A stretch of 64,000 nucleotides of DNA from positions 1 to 64,000 of the forward strand of contig NZ_VDYZ01000008.1 in the NCBI RefSeq assembly GCF_007673095.1, given 5' to 3'. The stretch's first letter is position 1; each line of letters begins with the position of its first letter. This document shows, one piece after another, positions 33,083-42,489 of the stretch. The notes under the pieces are model-generated. The model did no database searches. It was given only the letters and a program-made list of their open reading frames with translations, and was not told where the DNA came from. The position numbers were made by a program, and so were the translations under genes. The DNA comes from Corynebacterium glyciniphilum AJ 3170. GTDB taxonomy: Bacteria > Actinomycetota > Actinomycetes > Mycobacteriales > Mycobacteriaceae.

Positions 33083-34803
33083 CAGAACAGGAAGAACTTC
33101 TGCGCCAGCGGCAGTGTGGTCGCCGGGGCGATCGTTGCGGCGACGCCGTCGACGGTGACCTCGTAGGTGTCCGGGTCCACGGCGATGTCGGCGAGACGGT
33201 CATTACGGACCATGTCCTTCTTGCCGATGTCACGGGTACCGGTCACCGGCAGGACGGTCGAGGACAGTCCGAGTTGTGCGGGGACGCCCGCCGCGATCGC
33301 CGCGGCGGACATGAACGTCACCCGGGTGCTCTGCAGGGCCGTCCCGTAGTTGGCGAACTGGTCACGGTAGAGGACTGGCTGCGGGGTGGCCAACGAAGCG
33401 TTCGGATCACCCATCTGCGCGTACGCGATCCTGCCCTGACGCAGCACCAGGCGGGGCTTCGCGGCGAAGGAATCGACCGGCCACAGCACCAGGTCGGCCA
33501 GTTTGCCCGGTTCGACACTGCCGACGTAACCGCCGATGCCCTGGGCGATCGCCGGGTTGACCGTCATCTTCGCCAGGTAGCGCAGCACCCGGTTGTTGTC
33601 GGCACCGGTGCCGGCGTCCCCGTCCAGTTCACCGAGCTGCTCCCGGCAGTGGTGGGCGGTCTGGAACGCGCGGATCCAGGACTCGCCGACCCGCCCCATC
33701 GCCTGGGAGTCGGAGCTGAAGATGCTGATGATGCCGAGGTCGTGGAGCACGGTCTCCGCGGCGATGGTCTCTGCGCGCACCCGGGAGTCCGCGAAGGCCA
33801 CGTCCTCCGGGATGTCGTGTGAGAGGTGGTGGCAGACCATCACCATGTCCAACAGCTCCTCCACCGAGTTCACCGTGTACGGCAGCGTGGGGTTGGTGGA
33901 GGCCGGCAGGACGTTCGGCATGCCCGTGACCCGCAGGATATCGGGCGCGTGGCCGCCGCCGGCCCCCTCCGAATGGAAGGTGTGCACGGGACGTCCCTTG
34001 AACGCGCGGGCGGTGGACTCGAAGAACCCGCCCTCGTTGAGGGTGTCGGTGTGGATGGCGAGCTGGACGTCGAAGTCGTCGCAGACGTCCATGGCGTTGC
34101 GGATGTTCGCCGGAGTCGCGCCCCAGTCTTCGTGTATCTTCAGCCCGGCGGCGCCGCCCCGGATCTGTGCGGCCAGTGCGTCCGGAAGCGCGCCGGACCC
34201 CTTGCCGAGGAAGCCGGTGTTCACCGGCATGCCCTCGGCGGCTCGCAGCATGAACTGCACACCGGACGCCCCAGGGGTGCAGGTGGTGCCGAGGGTGCCC
34301 TCGGCCGGTCCGGTGCCGCCACCGAAGAACGTGGTGATGCCGTTGGCCAGGCCATGCTCGGCCTGCTGCGGGGTGATGTAGTGGATGTGGGTGTCCACGC
34401 CCCCGGCGGTGAGGATGCGGTGCTCACCGGCGATGACCTCGGTGCCGGGGCCGATGACCAGGTCGGGGTCGACACCGTCCTGTGTGTTGGGGTTACCGGC
34501 CTTGCCGATCTTCACGATACGGCCGTCGCGGATGCCGACGTCACCTTTGACGACACCGGCCACCGCGTCGAGGACGATGGCACCGGTGATGACGGTGTCC
34601 AGGGCGTTCCCGACGGCGGTGGGGTCCTGGGCCATGCCGTCACGCACCGCCTTGCCGCCGCCGTACACGGACTCGTCACCGTAGGAGCCGGCGAGATAGT
34701 CGCATTCGATGCGCACCCGCAGGCACGTGTCCGCCAGGGTGACGGTGTCACCGGTTGTCGGGCCGTAGATCTCGGTGTAGCGGGACCGGTCGATGGTGTT
34801 CAC
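33082..34803 (-). CDS. ureC: urease alpha subunit
   Basis: The 573-residue catalytic subunit hydrolyses urea to ammonia and carbamate. The di-nickel site is intact: HIHYITP, the carbamylated Lys in [18 protein letters not shown] and [15 protein letters not shown], with the mobile-flap Cys-His in [13 protein letters not shown] and the ligand Asp in [10 protein letters not shown]. Full length. It starts with GTG 34803 overlapping the ureB stop, and ends in an ATGA overlap with ureF. Confidence 0.97.
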   Translation of the reverse strand: MNTIDRSRYTEIYGPTTGDTVTLADTCLRVRIECDYLAGSYGDESVYGGGKAVRDGMAQDPTAVGNALDTVITGAIVLDAVAGVVKGDVGIRDGRIVKIGKAGNPNTQDGVDPDLVIGPGTEVIAGEHRILTAGGVDTHIHYITPQQAEHGLANGITTFFGGGTGPAEGTLGTTCTPGASGVQFMLRAAEGMPVNTGFLGKGSGALPDALAAQIRGGAAGLKIHEDWGATPANIRNAMDVCDDFDVQLAIHTDTLNEGGFFESTARAFKGRPVHTFHSEGAGGGHAPDILRVTGMPNVLPASTNPTLPYTVNSVEELLDMVMVCHHLSHDIPEDVAFADSRVRAETIAAETVLHDLGIISIFSSDSQAMGRVGESWIRAFQTAHHCREQLGELDGDAGTGADNNRVLRYLAKMTVNPAIAQGIGGYVGSVEPGKLADLVLWPVDSFAAKPRLVLRQGRIAYAQMGDPNASLATPQPVLYRDQFANYGTALQSTRVTFMSAAAIAAGVPAQLGLSSTVLPVTGTRDIGKKDMVRNDRLADIAVDPDTYEVTVDGVAATIAPATTLPLAQKFFLF

Positions 34804-35198
34804 GGGAGGATCTCCAGCTCATCGTTGGTGGCGAGGAAGCCCGGCAGGTTCTCCAGGGCGCGGGCTTTCACCGCCGGATCGTCGAGGCACCCTTCGACCA
34901 GTCCCGCGAAACCGTGCAGGATGCGCCGACCGCCGAAGTCCACCAGGGTCACCTCGCGGGAGTCGCCCGGTTCGAAGCGCACCGCCAGTCCCGAGGGAAT
35001 GTCCAGATGCATGCCCCACGCAGCCTCACGGTCGACGTCGAGGGCCGGGTTGACCTCGAAGAAATGGTAGTGGGAGCCCACCTGGACAGCCCGGTCACCG
35101 GTGTTCGACACCCGGAGGGTCCTGGTGGCACGCCCCAGGTTCAGCTCGACCACCGACGGCCGGTCAGGGGCCGGGCCGTAGCTGACTGTTCCGGACAT
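34800..35198 (-). CDS. ureB: urease beta subunit
   Basis: A 132-residue structural subunit. Typical blocks: [31 protein letters not shown] and a [11 protein letters not shown] tail; the tail is longer than minimal UreB. It is preceded by the unusual chelatase-like gene (9-nt gap) and overlaps ureC. Confidence 0.95.
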   Translation of the reverse strand: MSGTVSYGPAPDRPSVVELNLGRATRTLRVSNTGDRAVQVGSHYHFFEVNPALDVDREAAWGMHLDIPSGLAVRFEPGDSREVTLVDFGGRRILHGFAGLVEGCLDDPAVKARALENLPGFLATNDELEILP

Positions 35199-35207
35199 GG
35201 GGCTCTC

Positions 35208-35948
35208 CTAGTGGTGGTGGGAGTGGGAATGGCTGTGCCCGTCGCCGTGCGAGTGGGCGAAACCGGTGGCGTGGTCCGCCAGCAGACCCGCGGCGATGCC
35301 GTCGTCATGATGGTCACGGAGCACGTGCAGCGCGGTGTGCGATGCCCGTTGTACGGCGGTGGCCAGGGACGACGGTCGGAACAACGGGACTCCACGGTCC
35401 GCCCCCAGGTCGGACCCCAGGTCAGCACGGATCTCCGCGACATCCGTGGCACCGAGGAGACGGAGGCGCTCGCGTGCGCTGTCCGGTGACGGCCACGATC
35501 CCTCGAATGTGACTTCCACCAGGAGATCCTCGGAGAACTGCTGGGCGAGCCGCACCCGGCGCAGCAGTTCTGCGTCGGCGAACGGGTCGACGGTGTTGGC
35601 ACGGAACAGGACGCCGTCATGCGACGCCGCCGCAGCACGCAGGTGGCGTCGCATCTCGGCGACGGCGCGGGTGGCGTCGATCAGTGACGGTCCGAGCGCG
35701 ACCTGCGTCCCGGAACGCCGCGCCCACTGCAACGCCTGGGCGGCCTGGGTGACCGACGTCAGGGCGCGCCCCGTCCCCGCCGGGATGACTACCAACGGAA
35801 CGTCCTGCGTACGGGCCTGTTCGGCGTGGCGGGAAAGGTCGCGGGGGCCGGTGACCACCGGCACCCCCGTGGCGTCCTGCAGGGCGGACGGGGTCGGTGC
35901 CTCGGGGCTGGCGTAGAGGACGGTGAGTGACTCCATGGTGGTTGTCAC
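35208..35948 (-). CDS. CbiX/SirB-like protein with histidine-rich tail inside the urease operon
   Basis: A 246-residue protein encoded between ureA and ureB. Its GTG overlaps the ureA stop (GTGA), so it is built in step with urease. By eye the body follows the tandem chelatase pattern of CbiX/Sir[21 protein letters not shown] in the first half, then [19 protein letters not shown] and [20 protein letters not shown] in the second. The catalytic histidines expected near the N terminus (HGS) and in the first-half loop are absent. The last 20 residues hold nine histidines alternating with Ser/Gly/Asp ([12 protein letters not shown]), a nickel- or zinc-binding pattern. ureE is missing from this operon, so a UreE-like nickel role is the best inference. 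Chelatase homology is tentative. Confidence 0.6.
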   Translation of the reverse strand: MTTTMESLTVLYASPEAPTPSALQDATGVPVVTGPRDLSRHAEQARTQDVPLVVIPAGTGRALTSVTQAAQALQWARRSGTQVALGPSLIDATRAVAEMRRHLRAAAASHDGVLFRANTVDPFADAELLRRVRLAQQFSEDLLVEVTFEGSWPSPDSARERLRLLGATDVAEIRADLGSDLGADRGVPLFRPSSLATAVQRASHTALHVLRDHHDDGIAAGLLADHATGFAHSHGDGHSHSHSHHH

Positions 35949-36250
35949 TGTCCGATCGGGTCGTGGACGCTGACGAGCTTCGTACCGTCGGGGAACGTGG
36001 CCTCGACCTGGATCAGTGTCAGGCGTTCACGGACGCCGTCCTGCACGTCGTCCCTGCCGAGGACCTGCGTACCGATCTCCATGGCTTCGGCCACGGTCCT
36101 GCCGTCCCGCGCGGCCTCGATGACCGCCTCGCTGATCAGCGCGGTGGCTTCGGGCACGTTGAGGACGAGTCCCCGGGCCTGCCGCCTGCGGCTGACGTCG
36201 GCAGCGGTGAAGATGAGGAGCTTCTCCTGCTCCCGGGGACTGAGTTCCAC
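35945..36250 (-). CDS. ureA: urease gamma subunit
   Basis: A 101-residue subunit. [39 protein letters not shown] and [20 protein letters not shown] are all typical. The GTG at 36250 is preceded by AAGGA and gives the normal family N terminus. It is the first gene of ureA-X-ureBCFGD. The promoter should lie in 36251-36310. Confidence 0.95.
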   Translation of the reverse strand: MELSPREQEKLLIFTAADVSRRRQARGLVLNVPEATALISEAVIEAARDGRTVAEAMEIGTQVLGRDDVQDGVRERLTLIQVEATFPDGTKLVSVHDPIGQ

Positions 36251-36422
36251 GATGCGTCCTTCTGTGCGTGCTGGTGTGAACCGGCCGGTAGGCGTACTTG
36301 TACAACGGTAGCGAAACGCGACGGGCCCCGGGGACGGCGTGCTGGAGGTTTTACCCGGCGGAAACACGGCGGGGGTGCGGGTCCTCCCCCAGATGGCGCA
36401 CTCGAGACGCAGGTTAAAAGTA

Positions 36423-36474
36423 GGCACCATCCTGTGCACGCATTCAGGCCCGAGAGCGTGCACAGGACGGTGCC
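36423..36474. terminator. bidirectional Rho-independent-type terminator upstream of ureA
   Basis: A 19-bp stem with one mismatch (36423-36441 with 36456-36474) and a 14-nt loop. It is followed by CATTTT on the plus strand and by a TTTT tract on the minus strand. It would insulate the urease promoter from the right-hand side. The rest of 36251-36517 shows no gene. Confidence 0.6.
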
Positions 36475-36517
36475 CATTTTCCGAGGGGTCTTCTGTCCCC
36501 GAACCGAGCGAGACCCG

Positions 36518-36787
36518 ATGTCGGACAATCCCGTGACACCGGATGCCCCGCGCGGACTAAGTCTGCCGGATCCCAGCGCCGCTTTCCAGGAACTACTGAA
36601 CACGTACGGGGCCTCCGGCCTCCTGGAGGAGACCAGGGAACTCTTCCGGACCGATGGCATCGACATATTTCCGTCGCAGCTTCTCAAGCGTGAGATCGCG
36701 AGAACTGTCGAGCTCGACGCCGTGGCACTCCTAGATACATGCACTCGCTCGCGGACCAGGACACTGCCCAAGCCGACATGGCGTTAG
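36518..36787 (+). CDS. short ORF, unrecognised, possibly a fragment
   Basis: An 89-residue ORF from ATG 36518. A helical, charged stretch ([20 protein letters not shown], then [19 protein letters not shown]) looks like real protein, but the C terminus turns basic and non-conserved where it overlaps the HepT-like fragment in the next frame. It may be the start of a decayed two-gene or fused accessory module. No function assigned. Confidence 0.3.
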   Translation: MSDNPVTPDAPRGLSLPDPSAAFQELLNTYGASGLLEETRELFRTDGIDIFPSQLLKREIARTVELDAVALLDTCTRSRTRTLPKPTWR

Positions 36788-36855
36788 ATGCTATAGAACG
36801 CAACCTTCAGATCATCGGCGAAGCAACCGTCCACCTCGTGCCGATGTACTGCGAC
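36739..36855 (+). pseudogene. HepT/DUF86-like fragment
   Basis: One frame reads [20 protein letters not shown] and then LQIIGEATVHL, which matches the central helix of HEPN-type HepT toxins (IGEA motif). The catalytic RxxxxH motif is not found, and no MntA-like nucleotidyltransferase is nearby. A remnant only. Confidence 0.4.
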
Positions 36856-36900
36856 GTCACCTCAACCAGCGGTAACGGCAGAAACACCACCCGTATGGTG

Positions 36901-37734
36901 TCAGTCCGCGAGGAACTCCAGCAGCGATGCATTGAACTCGGCGGCGTGGCTGGCGTTCAACCCGTGCGGCGCACCTTCGATCACGGTGGTGCGGGTGTGC
37001 GGCACGATCTCGGCGGTGCGCTTACCCGATCCCTCGAACGGCACGATGTCGTCCGAATCGCCGTGGATGATGAGCGTGGGGACCTCGATCTTCGGCAGGT
37101 CCTCGCGGAAATCGGTGGTCCCGAAGGCCTCCATGCAGCCCAGCGCCGCGGTCTGGTCACTCTGCTGTGCCAGACGCACCGCCTCCTTCCTCTCCCCCTC
37201 ACTGACCTTGAGGTCGTCCCCGACGGAGAAGAACCCGGTGGTGAAGTCCTCGAAGAAGGCGTCGCGGTCTGCACGCAGACCGTCCTCCATCTCCTTGGCC
37301 GCCTCTTCAGTGAGTGGGCCGTCCGGATTGTCGTCCGTCTTCAGCAGGTACGGCGGCACCGCACCGGCGAAGACGACGCTGCGGATGCGCGAGGTGTCGC
37401 CGACACTGAAGTAACGTGCCACCTCACCACCGCCCATGGAGAACCCGACGAGAGTGACATCAGTGAGGTCGAGACCGGTCAGCACGTCCTCCAGGTCCTT
37501 GGCGAGGGTGTCGTACTCATAACCGGAGTCGGGCTTGTCGGACCGTCCGAAACCGCGACGGTCGTAGGCGACAACCCGGTAACCGTTCTTGCGCAGGACC
37601 GACGTCTGTGCCGACCAGGACTCCGCCGACAGCGGCCAGCCGTGGATCAGGACGACGGTACGCCCCAGGTCACCTGACTCTCCGCTGTCGTCGACGTGCA
37701 GGTTCACACCGTCGCGCGTGGTGATCGTGCTCAT
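36901..37734 (-). CDS. alpha/beta hydrolase, non-heme chloroperoxidase-like
   Basis: A 277-residue serine hydrolase. VVLIHGWPLSAESW, AYDRRGFGRSDKPDSGYEYD, the nucleophile elbow VGFSMGGGEVARYF, catalytic Asp in IHGDSDDIVPFEGSG and His in EGAPHGLN. This set is that of cofactor-free haloperoxidase/perhydrolase-like esterases. The natural reaction is probably ester hydrolysis. ATG 37734. Its neighbour upstream on the same strand side is an ArsR gene that ends 78 bp away. Confidence 0.85.
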   Translation of the reverse strand: MSTITTRDGVNLHVDDSGESGDLGRTVVLIHGWPLSAESWSAQTSVLRKNGYRVVAYDRRGFGRSDKPDSGYEYDTLAKDLEDVLTGLDLTDVTLVGFSMGGGEVARYFSVGDTSRIRSVVFAGAVPPYLLKTDDNPDGPLTEEAAKEMEDGLRADRDAFFEDFTTGFFSVGDDLKVSEGERKEAVRLAQQSDQTAALGCMEAFGTTDFREDLPKIEVPTLIIHGDSDDIVPFEGSGKRTAEIVPHTRTTVIEGAPHGLNASHAAEFNASLLEFLAD

Positions 37735-37812
37735 GTCCGTAAGCCTCCTCAGTGAGAGTTCGGTTGCCCCACCGAGAGTACTTGCTCTGCGGGCGCGTGT
37801 GGGGTGCGCCGG

Positions 37813-38160
37813 TCAGTGCGCGTGCGTCCCGCCGAAGTGGTGCAGCAACCGGTGCACACGCTCATCGGTGAGGGCGTAACGCATCATCCGCCCGTCTCGG
37901 GTCGCGGTAATCACGCTCGCAGTGGTGAGCAGCCGCAGTGCCGCAGACGCCGTCGCCGTCTTCACCCCGGCACGCTCGGCGAGTTCAGACATGCTCAGCG
38001 TACCGGGCCCGACGTAGTGCAGGACGGTGAGCAGCCTCAGCCGCGTCGGATCACCGAGTAGACGGAACGTCTCCGCCCACTCGTCGGAGAGCGCCCGCAT
38101 CCGGGACAGATCAGGGTCATGACCTGCGCTCTCCCCGTCTCTCTCCGCTGCACTGCCCAT
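37813..38160 (-). CDS. ArsR-family regulator
   Basis: A 115-residue winged-helix repressor. FRLLGDPTRLRLLTVLHY, MSELAERAGVKTATASAALR (recognition helix) and the wing ATRDGRMMRYALTD are clear. Metal-binding CxC motifs are absent. The C-terminal HRLLHHFGGTHAH is His-rich and could bind zinc or nickel at an alpha-5-type site. It is divergent from an ABC exporter operon 91 bp away, which is its probable target. Confidence 0.85.
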   Translation of the reverse strand: MGSAAERDGESAGHDPDLSRMRALSDEWAETFRLLGDPTRLRLLTVLHYVGPGTLSMSELAERAGVKTATASAALRLLTTASVITATRDGRMMRYALTDERVHRLLHHFGGTHAH

Positions 38161-38215
38161 GTCTCTGCACTGTAGCGGAATGTCGTACACTGCGGATCCT
38201 TTTGCCAGCAGGCTA

Positions 38216-38245
38216 TTGCGCCGCCCTCCCCGGGGACGATATATT
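38216..38245 (+). promoter_or_regulatory. promoter of the ABC exporter operon
   Basis: TTGCGC (38216-38221), 18-bp spacer, TATATT (38240-38245). The ATG begins six nt later, so the transcript is likely leaderless. Confidence 0.5.
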
Positions 38246-38251
38246 CAACGC

Positions 38252-38971
38252 ATGTTTAATAACACCGCGATCGAGATCACCGATCTTCACGTGACGCGCG
38301 GGAAACACCACGTCCTCACCGGATTCAAGCTCCGTGTGCCCACCGGCTCCATCACCGGGATCCTCGGCCCGAGCGGATGCGGCAAGAGCACGTTGATCCG
38401 CGCCATAGCCGGAGTACAGATCATCCGGTCCGGCGATGTCACCGTCCTGGGCCAGCCGGCCGGCAGCGCGCCCAACCGGGAGAAGGTCGCCTACGTGACC
38501 CAGGCCAGCTCCGTCTACCCGGACCTGACCGTGGAACAGAACCTCCGCTATTTCGCCCGGATCAGCGGGGCGGACCACACCGCCGTCGCGCAGGCTCTCG
38601 AGGCCGTCGGACTGACCGGGCGTGAACACGACCTGACCGGGAACCTCTCCGGCGGGCAACGCACCCGGGTGTCACTCGCCGCTGCGTTCGTCGGCGACGC
38701 CGAGGTGTACCTCCTCGACGAACCGACCGTCGGGCTCGACCCGGTCCTGCGCCGCGACCTGTGGGCGCTGTTCACCGGTCTGGCACAGGACGGGAAGACG
38801 CTCCTGGTCTCCAGCCACGTCATGGACGAGGCCGCACGCTGCGACCGGGTCGTGCTGATGCGTGGAGGACGACTCATCGCCGACGCGACCCCGGATGAAC
38901 TCCGGAAAGACACCGGACAGGACGACCTGGAGCAGGCGTTCCTGACTCTGGCAGAAAGGAATGCGTCATGA
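38252..38971 (+). CDS. ABC-2 type exporter, ATP-binding protein
   Basis: A 239-residue ATPase. Walker A is GPSGCGKSTLIRAIAG, Q-loop VAYVTQASSVYPDLT, signature NLSGGQRTRVSLAAAF, Walker B VYLLDEPTVGLDP, H-loop VSSHVMDEA. The family is the drug/antibiotic (DrrA/NodI-like) exporters. Its stop overlaps the permease start. An ArsR gene is divergent and a TetR gene is third in the operon. Confidence 0.92.
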   Translation: MFNNTAIEITDLHVTRGKHHVLTGFKLRVPTGSITGILGPSGCGKSTLIRAIAGVQIIRSGDVTVLGQPAGSAPNREKVAYVTQASSVYPDLTVEQNLRYFARISGADHTAVAQALEAVGLTGREHDLTGNLSGGQRTRVSLAAAFVGDAEVYLLDEPTVGLDPVLRRDLWALFTGLAQDGKTLLVSSHVMDEAARCDRVVLMRGGRLIADATPDELRKDTGQDDLEQAFLTLAERNAS

Positions 38972-39696
38972 ACCGCGCACTCGCCACCGCCCACCGCGTC
39001 GGCGCGCAGATCTTCCACGATCCCCGGAGCCTGGCGCTCGTCCTGGTGCTTCCCTCCCTGCTTCTGTGGTTGTTCAAGTACGTTTTCGACGCCAACCCCG
39101 AGATGTTCCACCGCGTGGGCCCGCAGATGCTGGGACTGTTTCCGTTCATCATCATGTTCCTGTTGACCTCGGTGACCATGGTCCGGGAACGGACCTCAGG
39201 GACGCTGGAACGGCTGCTGAGCACCCGTCTCCGCCGCGGCGAGTTCATCGTCGGCTACGCCCTCGCCTTCGGGACCGCCGGACTCGTCCAGGCCGCGGTC
39301 ACCTCCGCCGTCGGCATCTGGCTGCTCGGTCTTGACGTGGCCACCCCGTGGATCCTGGGTGTCTTCGCGGTGGCGAACGCATTGCTCGGGACAGGTCTGG
39401 GACTGCTCGCCTCAGCATTCGCCCGGACCGAGTTCCAGGCCGTGCAGTTCATGCCGTTGGTGGTGATACCCCAGTTGCTGTTGTGCGGTCTGCTCACCCC
39501 ACGTGACACGATGGCCACCGTGTTGACCCGCATATCCGATGTCCTGCCGCTGAGTTACTCCGCGGACTCCTTCACCCGCCTCACACAGTCCGGCGGATGG
39601 AACGGCGGCTTCGCCATCGACCTGACGATGGTACTGGCTTTCGCTCTGGCGTCGGTCGCCCTGGCCGCCCTGACACTGCGACGGCGCACAGCGTGA
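38968..39696 (+). CDS. ABC-2 type exporter permease
   Basis: A 242-residue protein with six membrane helices. The ABC-2 motif VRERTSGTLERLLSTRLRRGEF follows helix 2, and LLCGLLTPRDTM and VLPLSYSADSF come near the end. It pairs with the ATPase through an ATGA overlap, and its own stop overlaps the TetR start (GTGA). Confidence 0.9.
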   Translation: MNRALATAHRVGAQIFHDPRSLALVLVLPSLLLWLFKYVFDANPEMFHRVGPQMLGLFPFIIMFLLTSVTMVRERTSGTLERLLSTRLRRGEFIVGYALAFGTAGLVQAAVTSAVGIWLLGLDVATPWILGVFAVANALLGTGLGLLASAFARTEFQAVQFMPLVVIPQLLLCGLLTPRDTMATVLTRISDVLPLSYSADSFTRLTQSGGWNGGFAIDLTMVLAFALASVALAALTLRRRTA

Positions 39697-40322
39697 GCGC
39701 GGAACGCAGCGGGCAGGGTCGGGGCCAGAGCCGGGGACGGGGACGCCCACGCGGCGGAGATCCGGCGCGAACCCGGCAGACCATCATCGACGTCGCCCGG
39801 TCCCAGTTCGCCGACCGTGGCTTCCGCGGAACGTCGGTCCGCTCCATCGCCGGCGCTGCGGGAGTCGACCCGAGCCTGATCAACCATCATTTCGGCGACA
39901 AGGCCAACCTGCTCGTGGCAACCATGACGTTGCCGTTCAACCCGCTCGAGAAGATCACGGGTGTCCTCGACGGCCCGTTGGACGGGCTCGGGGCCCGGCT
40001 CGTCCGGACGTTCTGCGAGTCCTGGGATCCGCACCGTGACGTGTTCACCGCCGCTGTCCGAAGCACATTCGACGGCAGTCTGGAGAACGCCCCGCTGCTC
40101 AACTTCGCCCAGGTCGTGGTGACGGAGAGATTCACCGCGCGGCTCGAAGGGCCGGACGGGCAACTGAGGGGCTCACTGATCGCGAGTCAACTGACCGGGC
40201 TGGCCCTGATGCGTTATGTGGCCCGGATCGAACCTCTCGCGAGCACCTGTGTCGACGATGTCGTCGCCGCCTACGCGCCTGCGTTGCAGGCGAACATCAC
40301 CCCGGAGATTTCCACCAGGTAA
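39693..40322 (+). CDS. TetR-family regulator
   Basis: A 209-residue protein with a basic Arg/Gly-rich leader, then the helix-turn-helix TRQTIIDVARSQFADRGF and TSVRSIAGAAGVDPSLINHH, with a TetR_C-type ligand domain. It is third gene of the exporter operon, starting with GTG in a GTGA overlap. A 30-bp palindrome begins 6 nt after its stop codon, so it may also control the importer genes that follow. Confidence 0.87.
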   Translation: MSAERSGQGRGQSRGRGRPRGGDPARTRQTIIDVARSQFADRGFRGTSVRSIAGAAGVDPSLINHHFGDKANLLVATMTLPFNPLEKITGVLDGPLDGLGARLVRTFCESWDPHRDVFTAAVRSTFDGSLENAPLLNFAQVVVTERFTARLEGPDGQLRGSLIASQLTGLALMRYVARIEPLASTCVDDVVAAYAPALQANITPEISTR

Positions 40323-40328
40323 AACCTT

Positions 40329-40358
40329 CATTCAAACGTTCATTTGAACGTGCGAATG
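40329..40358. promoter_or_regulatory. 30-bp palindromic operator before the ABC importer
   Basis: Nearly perfect dyad CATTC-NN-ACGTTCA-NN-TGAACGT-NN-GAATG, 29 bp before the permease start. Size and symmetry fit a TetR-type dimer-of-dimers site or a metal-regulator box. Confidence 0.6.
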
Positions 40359-40387
40359 AGATGTCCGGGGCAGTAGCGTGATCCCCT

Positions 40388-41506
40388 GTGACCATCCGAG
40401 CCCACTCCGCAGTGACGACAACCGGCACCGTGGACCGCGACCCCCTGGGTCATGGCGCGGCGCGGCGCCGGACAGCACTCTGGACGACGGTTCTCACCGT
40501 CGCACTCCTGGTGACCCTCGTACTCAGCGTCGGCGTGGGTCCGGTCCCCATTTCCCCGCTCGACTCCGCACGCATCCTCTCCCACCATCTCTTCGGCACC
40601 GCTCTCGACATGCCGGACGGCACAGACCTCTCCCGCCATGACGCCGTCATCTGGACGATCAGGGCGCCCCGCGCCGTCCTCGCCGCGACGGTCGGTGCCG
40701 GTCTCGCCGTCGCCGGGGCGATCCTGCAGGCCACGGTGCGCAACATCCTCGCCGACCCCTACGTCCTCGGGGTGAACTCCGGGGCATCCGTCGGTGCCGC
40801 CGCCGCCATACTCACCGGCGTGGGTGCCGGTTTCGGCGACTACGCCCTCCAGTCCAGCGCTTTCCTCGGGGCCACCGTGGCGTCCCTCATCGTCTTCGGC
40901 GTCGCCCGCTCCGCAGGACGCCTCACCGCCACCCGTCTGATCATGGCCGGCGTCGCCGTCGGATACGCCCTGTCGGCGGTGACCAGCTTCATGATCTTCG
41001 CCTCCGACTCGGCGGAATCCTCCCGGTCGGTGATGTTCTGGCTGCTCGGTTCCCTCGGCCTGGCGTCCTGGTCCGGCCCACTGGCCGCCGTGGTTGTCGT
41101 CGTCCTGCTGGTGACGGCGGTGCTCCTGGTCATCGCCCCTCGCGTGGACGCCCTGGCCGCCGGCGACGACACTGCCCTCATGCTGGGCATCCACCCGGAC
41201 CGTCTGCGCGTCGTCCTCCTGATTCTCTCGTGTCTCCTCGTCGGCACGGTCGTGGCGATGGCCGGGTCCATCGGCTTCGTCGGCCTCGTCGTCCCCCACC
41301 TCGCCCGACGGCTCGTCGGTGGTGCACACCGCTCGAACGTCCCCGTCGCCGCCCTGCTCGGCGCGGTCCTGCTGTGCTGGGCCGACATCGGTTCGCGCAC
41401 ACTGCTCGCGCCTCAGGAAATCCCAGTCGGCATCATCACCGCCATCGTCGGTGCCCCCTTCCTTCTTCTCCTCGTCCACCGCATGCACCAGGGAGTTCCC
41501 GCATGA
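40388..41506 (+). CDS. FecCD/BtuC-type ABC importer permease
   Basis: A 372-residue protein with about ten helices. RAPRAVLAATVGAGLAVAGA, NILADPYVLGVNSGASVGAA, GSIGFVGLVVPHLARRLVG and the final helix with REIPVG-like QEIPVGIITAIVGAPF are FecCD hallmarks. It imports a siderophore, heme, corrinoid or similar. Start GTG 40388; the ATGA overlap leads into the binding-protein gene. Confidence 0.92.
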   Translation: MTIRAHSAVTTTGTVDRDPLGHGAARRRTALWTTVLTVALLVTLVLSVGVGPVPISPLDSARILSHHLFGTALDMPDGTDLSRHDAVIWTIRAPRAVLAATVGAGLAVAGAILQATVRNILADPYVLGVNSGASVGAAAAILTGVGAGFGDYALQSSAFLGATVASLIVFGVARSAGRLTATRLIMAGVAVGYALSAVTSFMIFASDSAESSRSVMFWLLGSLGLASWSGPLAAVVVVVLLVTAVLLVIAPRVDALAAGDDTALMLGIHPDRLRVVLLILSCLLVGTVVAMAGSIGFVGLVVPHLARRLVGGAHRSNVPVAALLGAVLLCWADIGSRTLLAPQEIPVGIITAIVGAPFLLLLVHRMHQGVPA

Positions 41507-42489
41507 CACGCACTGCCACAACCACCTTGTCCACCGCAACGATCGTCCTGGCGGCATCCCTGCTCCTGGCATCATGCTCGCAGGCCGAGGAGACAGTGGC
41601 GACAGCAACGACGACGGTCGACAACTGCGGTGACACCGTCACCCTCGACGGTGTTCCGGACAACGTCACCCTGCTGAAACCCTCCGCAGTGAGCACCCTC
41701 AGCGCCCTCGGCGTCCTCGACCACGTCACCCACCGGGCCGGTCAGTACCCCACCGAGTACTACGATGACGCCACCAACGCCACCCTGGACGGCATCCCCT
41801 CGATCACCGACCGCACCGACGACTCCGGGCACCTGCAGATCTCGCGTGAAGAGGTCGTTGCCTCGGGTGCCGATCTTGTGTTGGGCGAAACCGACACGGT
41901 CAACCGCCAGACCCTGGCTGGCTCCGACATCCCGCTCATCGAGGAGCCCGCGTTCTGCGGTGCGATCGACGGCGACGTCACCTGGGACGACGTCTGGGAC
42001 CAGATCCGGCTCTACGGCACCGTCTTCAACCGTCCGGACCAGGCCACGGCTCTCGTCGACGATCTGCAACGCCGTCTGGACACCGCACAGGAGGCGTCGA
42101 ACACCGCGGGCGCAGGACGCAGTGTCGCCGTCCTGTACCCCACCCTCGGCGGAGGGGTGACCTATGCGTACGGCACCGGCTCGATGGCCGCCCCCGTGGT
42201 CGCTGCGACAGGGGCGTCCAACGTCTACGCCGACCAGAGCGAGCGGGTCTTCGACGTCACTGCCGAGGACATCGTCGACCGTAACCCCGACGTGATCGTC
42301 GCCCTGTACAGCTCCGGTGACAGCCGGGACATCGTCGACGAGGTCAACCGTCTCCCCGGCATCGACCGCACCACCGCCGGCCGCGACCAGCGCATTCTGC
42401 CGATGCTGCTCAACTACGCCGAACCCCCGACACCCCTCGCCCTCAACGGCGTGGACACGCTGAACGAGTACCTGCGGGAGCACCCGTGA
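41503..42489 (+). CDS. substrate-binding lipoprotein of the ABC importer
   Basis: A 328-residue lipoprotein with lipobox LLLASCSQ. It has the two-lobe periplasmic_binding_2 (FecB/BtuF) fold: GDTVTLDGVPDNVTLLKPSA, EEVVASGADLVLGE, VFDVTAEDIVDRNPDVIVAL. Absence of a clear aromatic heme motif leaves the ligand open. The chain order permease, binding protein, ATPase is one operon with overlaps on both sides. Confidence 0.88.
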   Translation: MTRTATTTLSTATIVLAASLLLASCSQAEETVATATTTVDNCGDTVTLDGVPDNVTLLKPSAVSTLSALGVLDHVTHRAGQYPTEYYDDATNATLDGIPSITDRTDDSGHLQISREEVVASGADLVLGETDTVNRQTLAGSDIPLIEEPAFCGAIDGDVTWDDVWDQIRLYGTVFNRPDQATALVDDLQRRLDTAQEASNTAGAGRSVAVLYPTLGGGVTYAYGTGSMAAPVVAATGASNVYADQSERVFDVTAEDIVDRNPDVIVALYSSGDSRDIVDEVNRLPGIDRTTAGRDQRILPMLLNYAEPPTPLALNGVDTLNEYLREHP

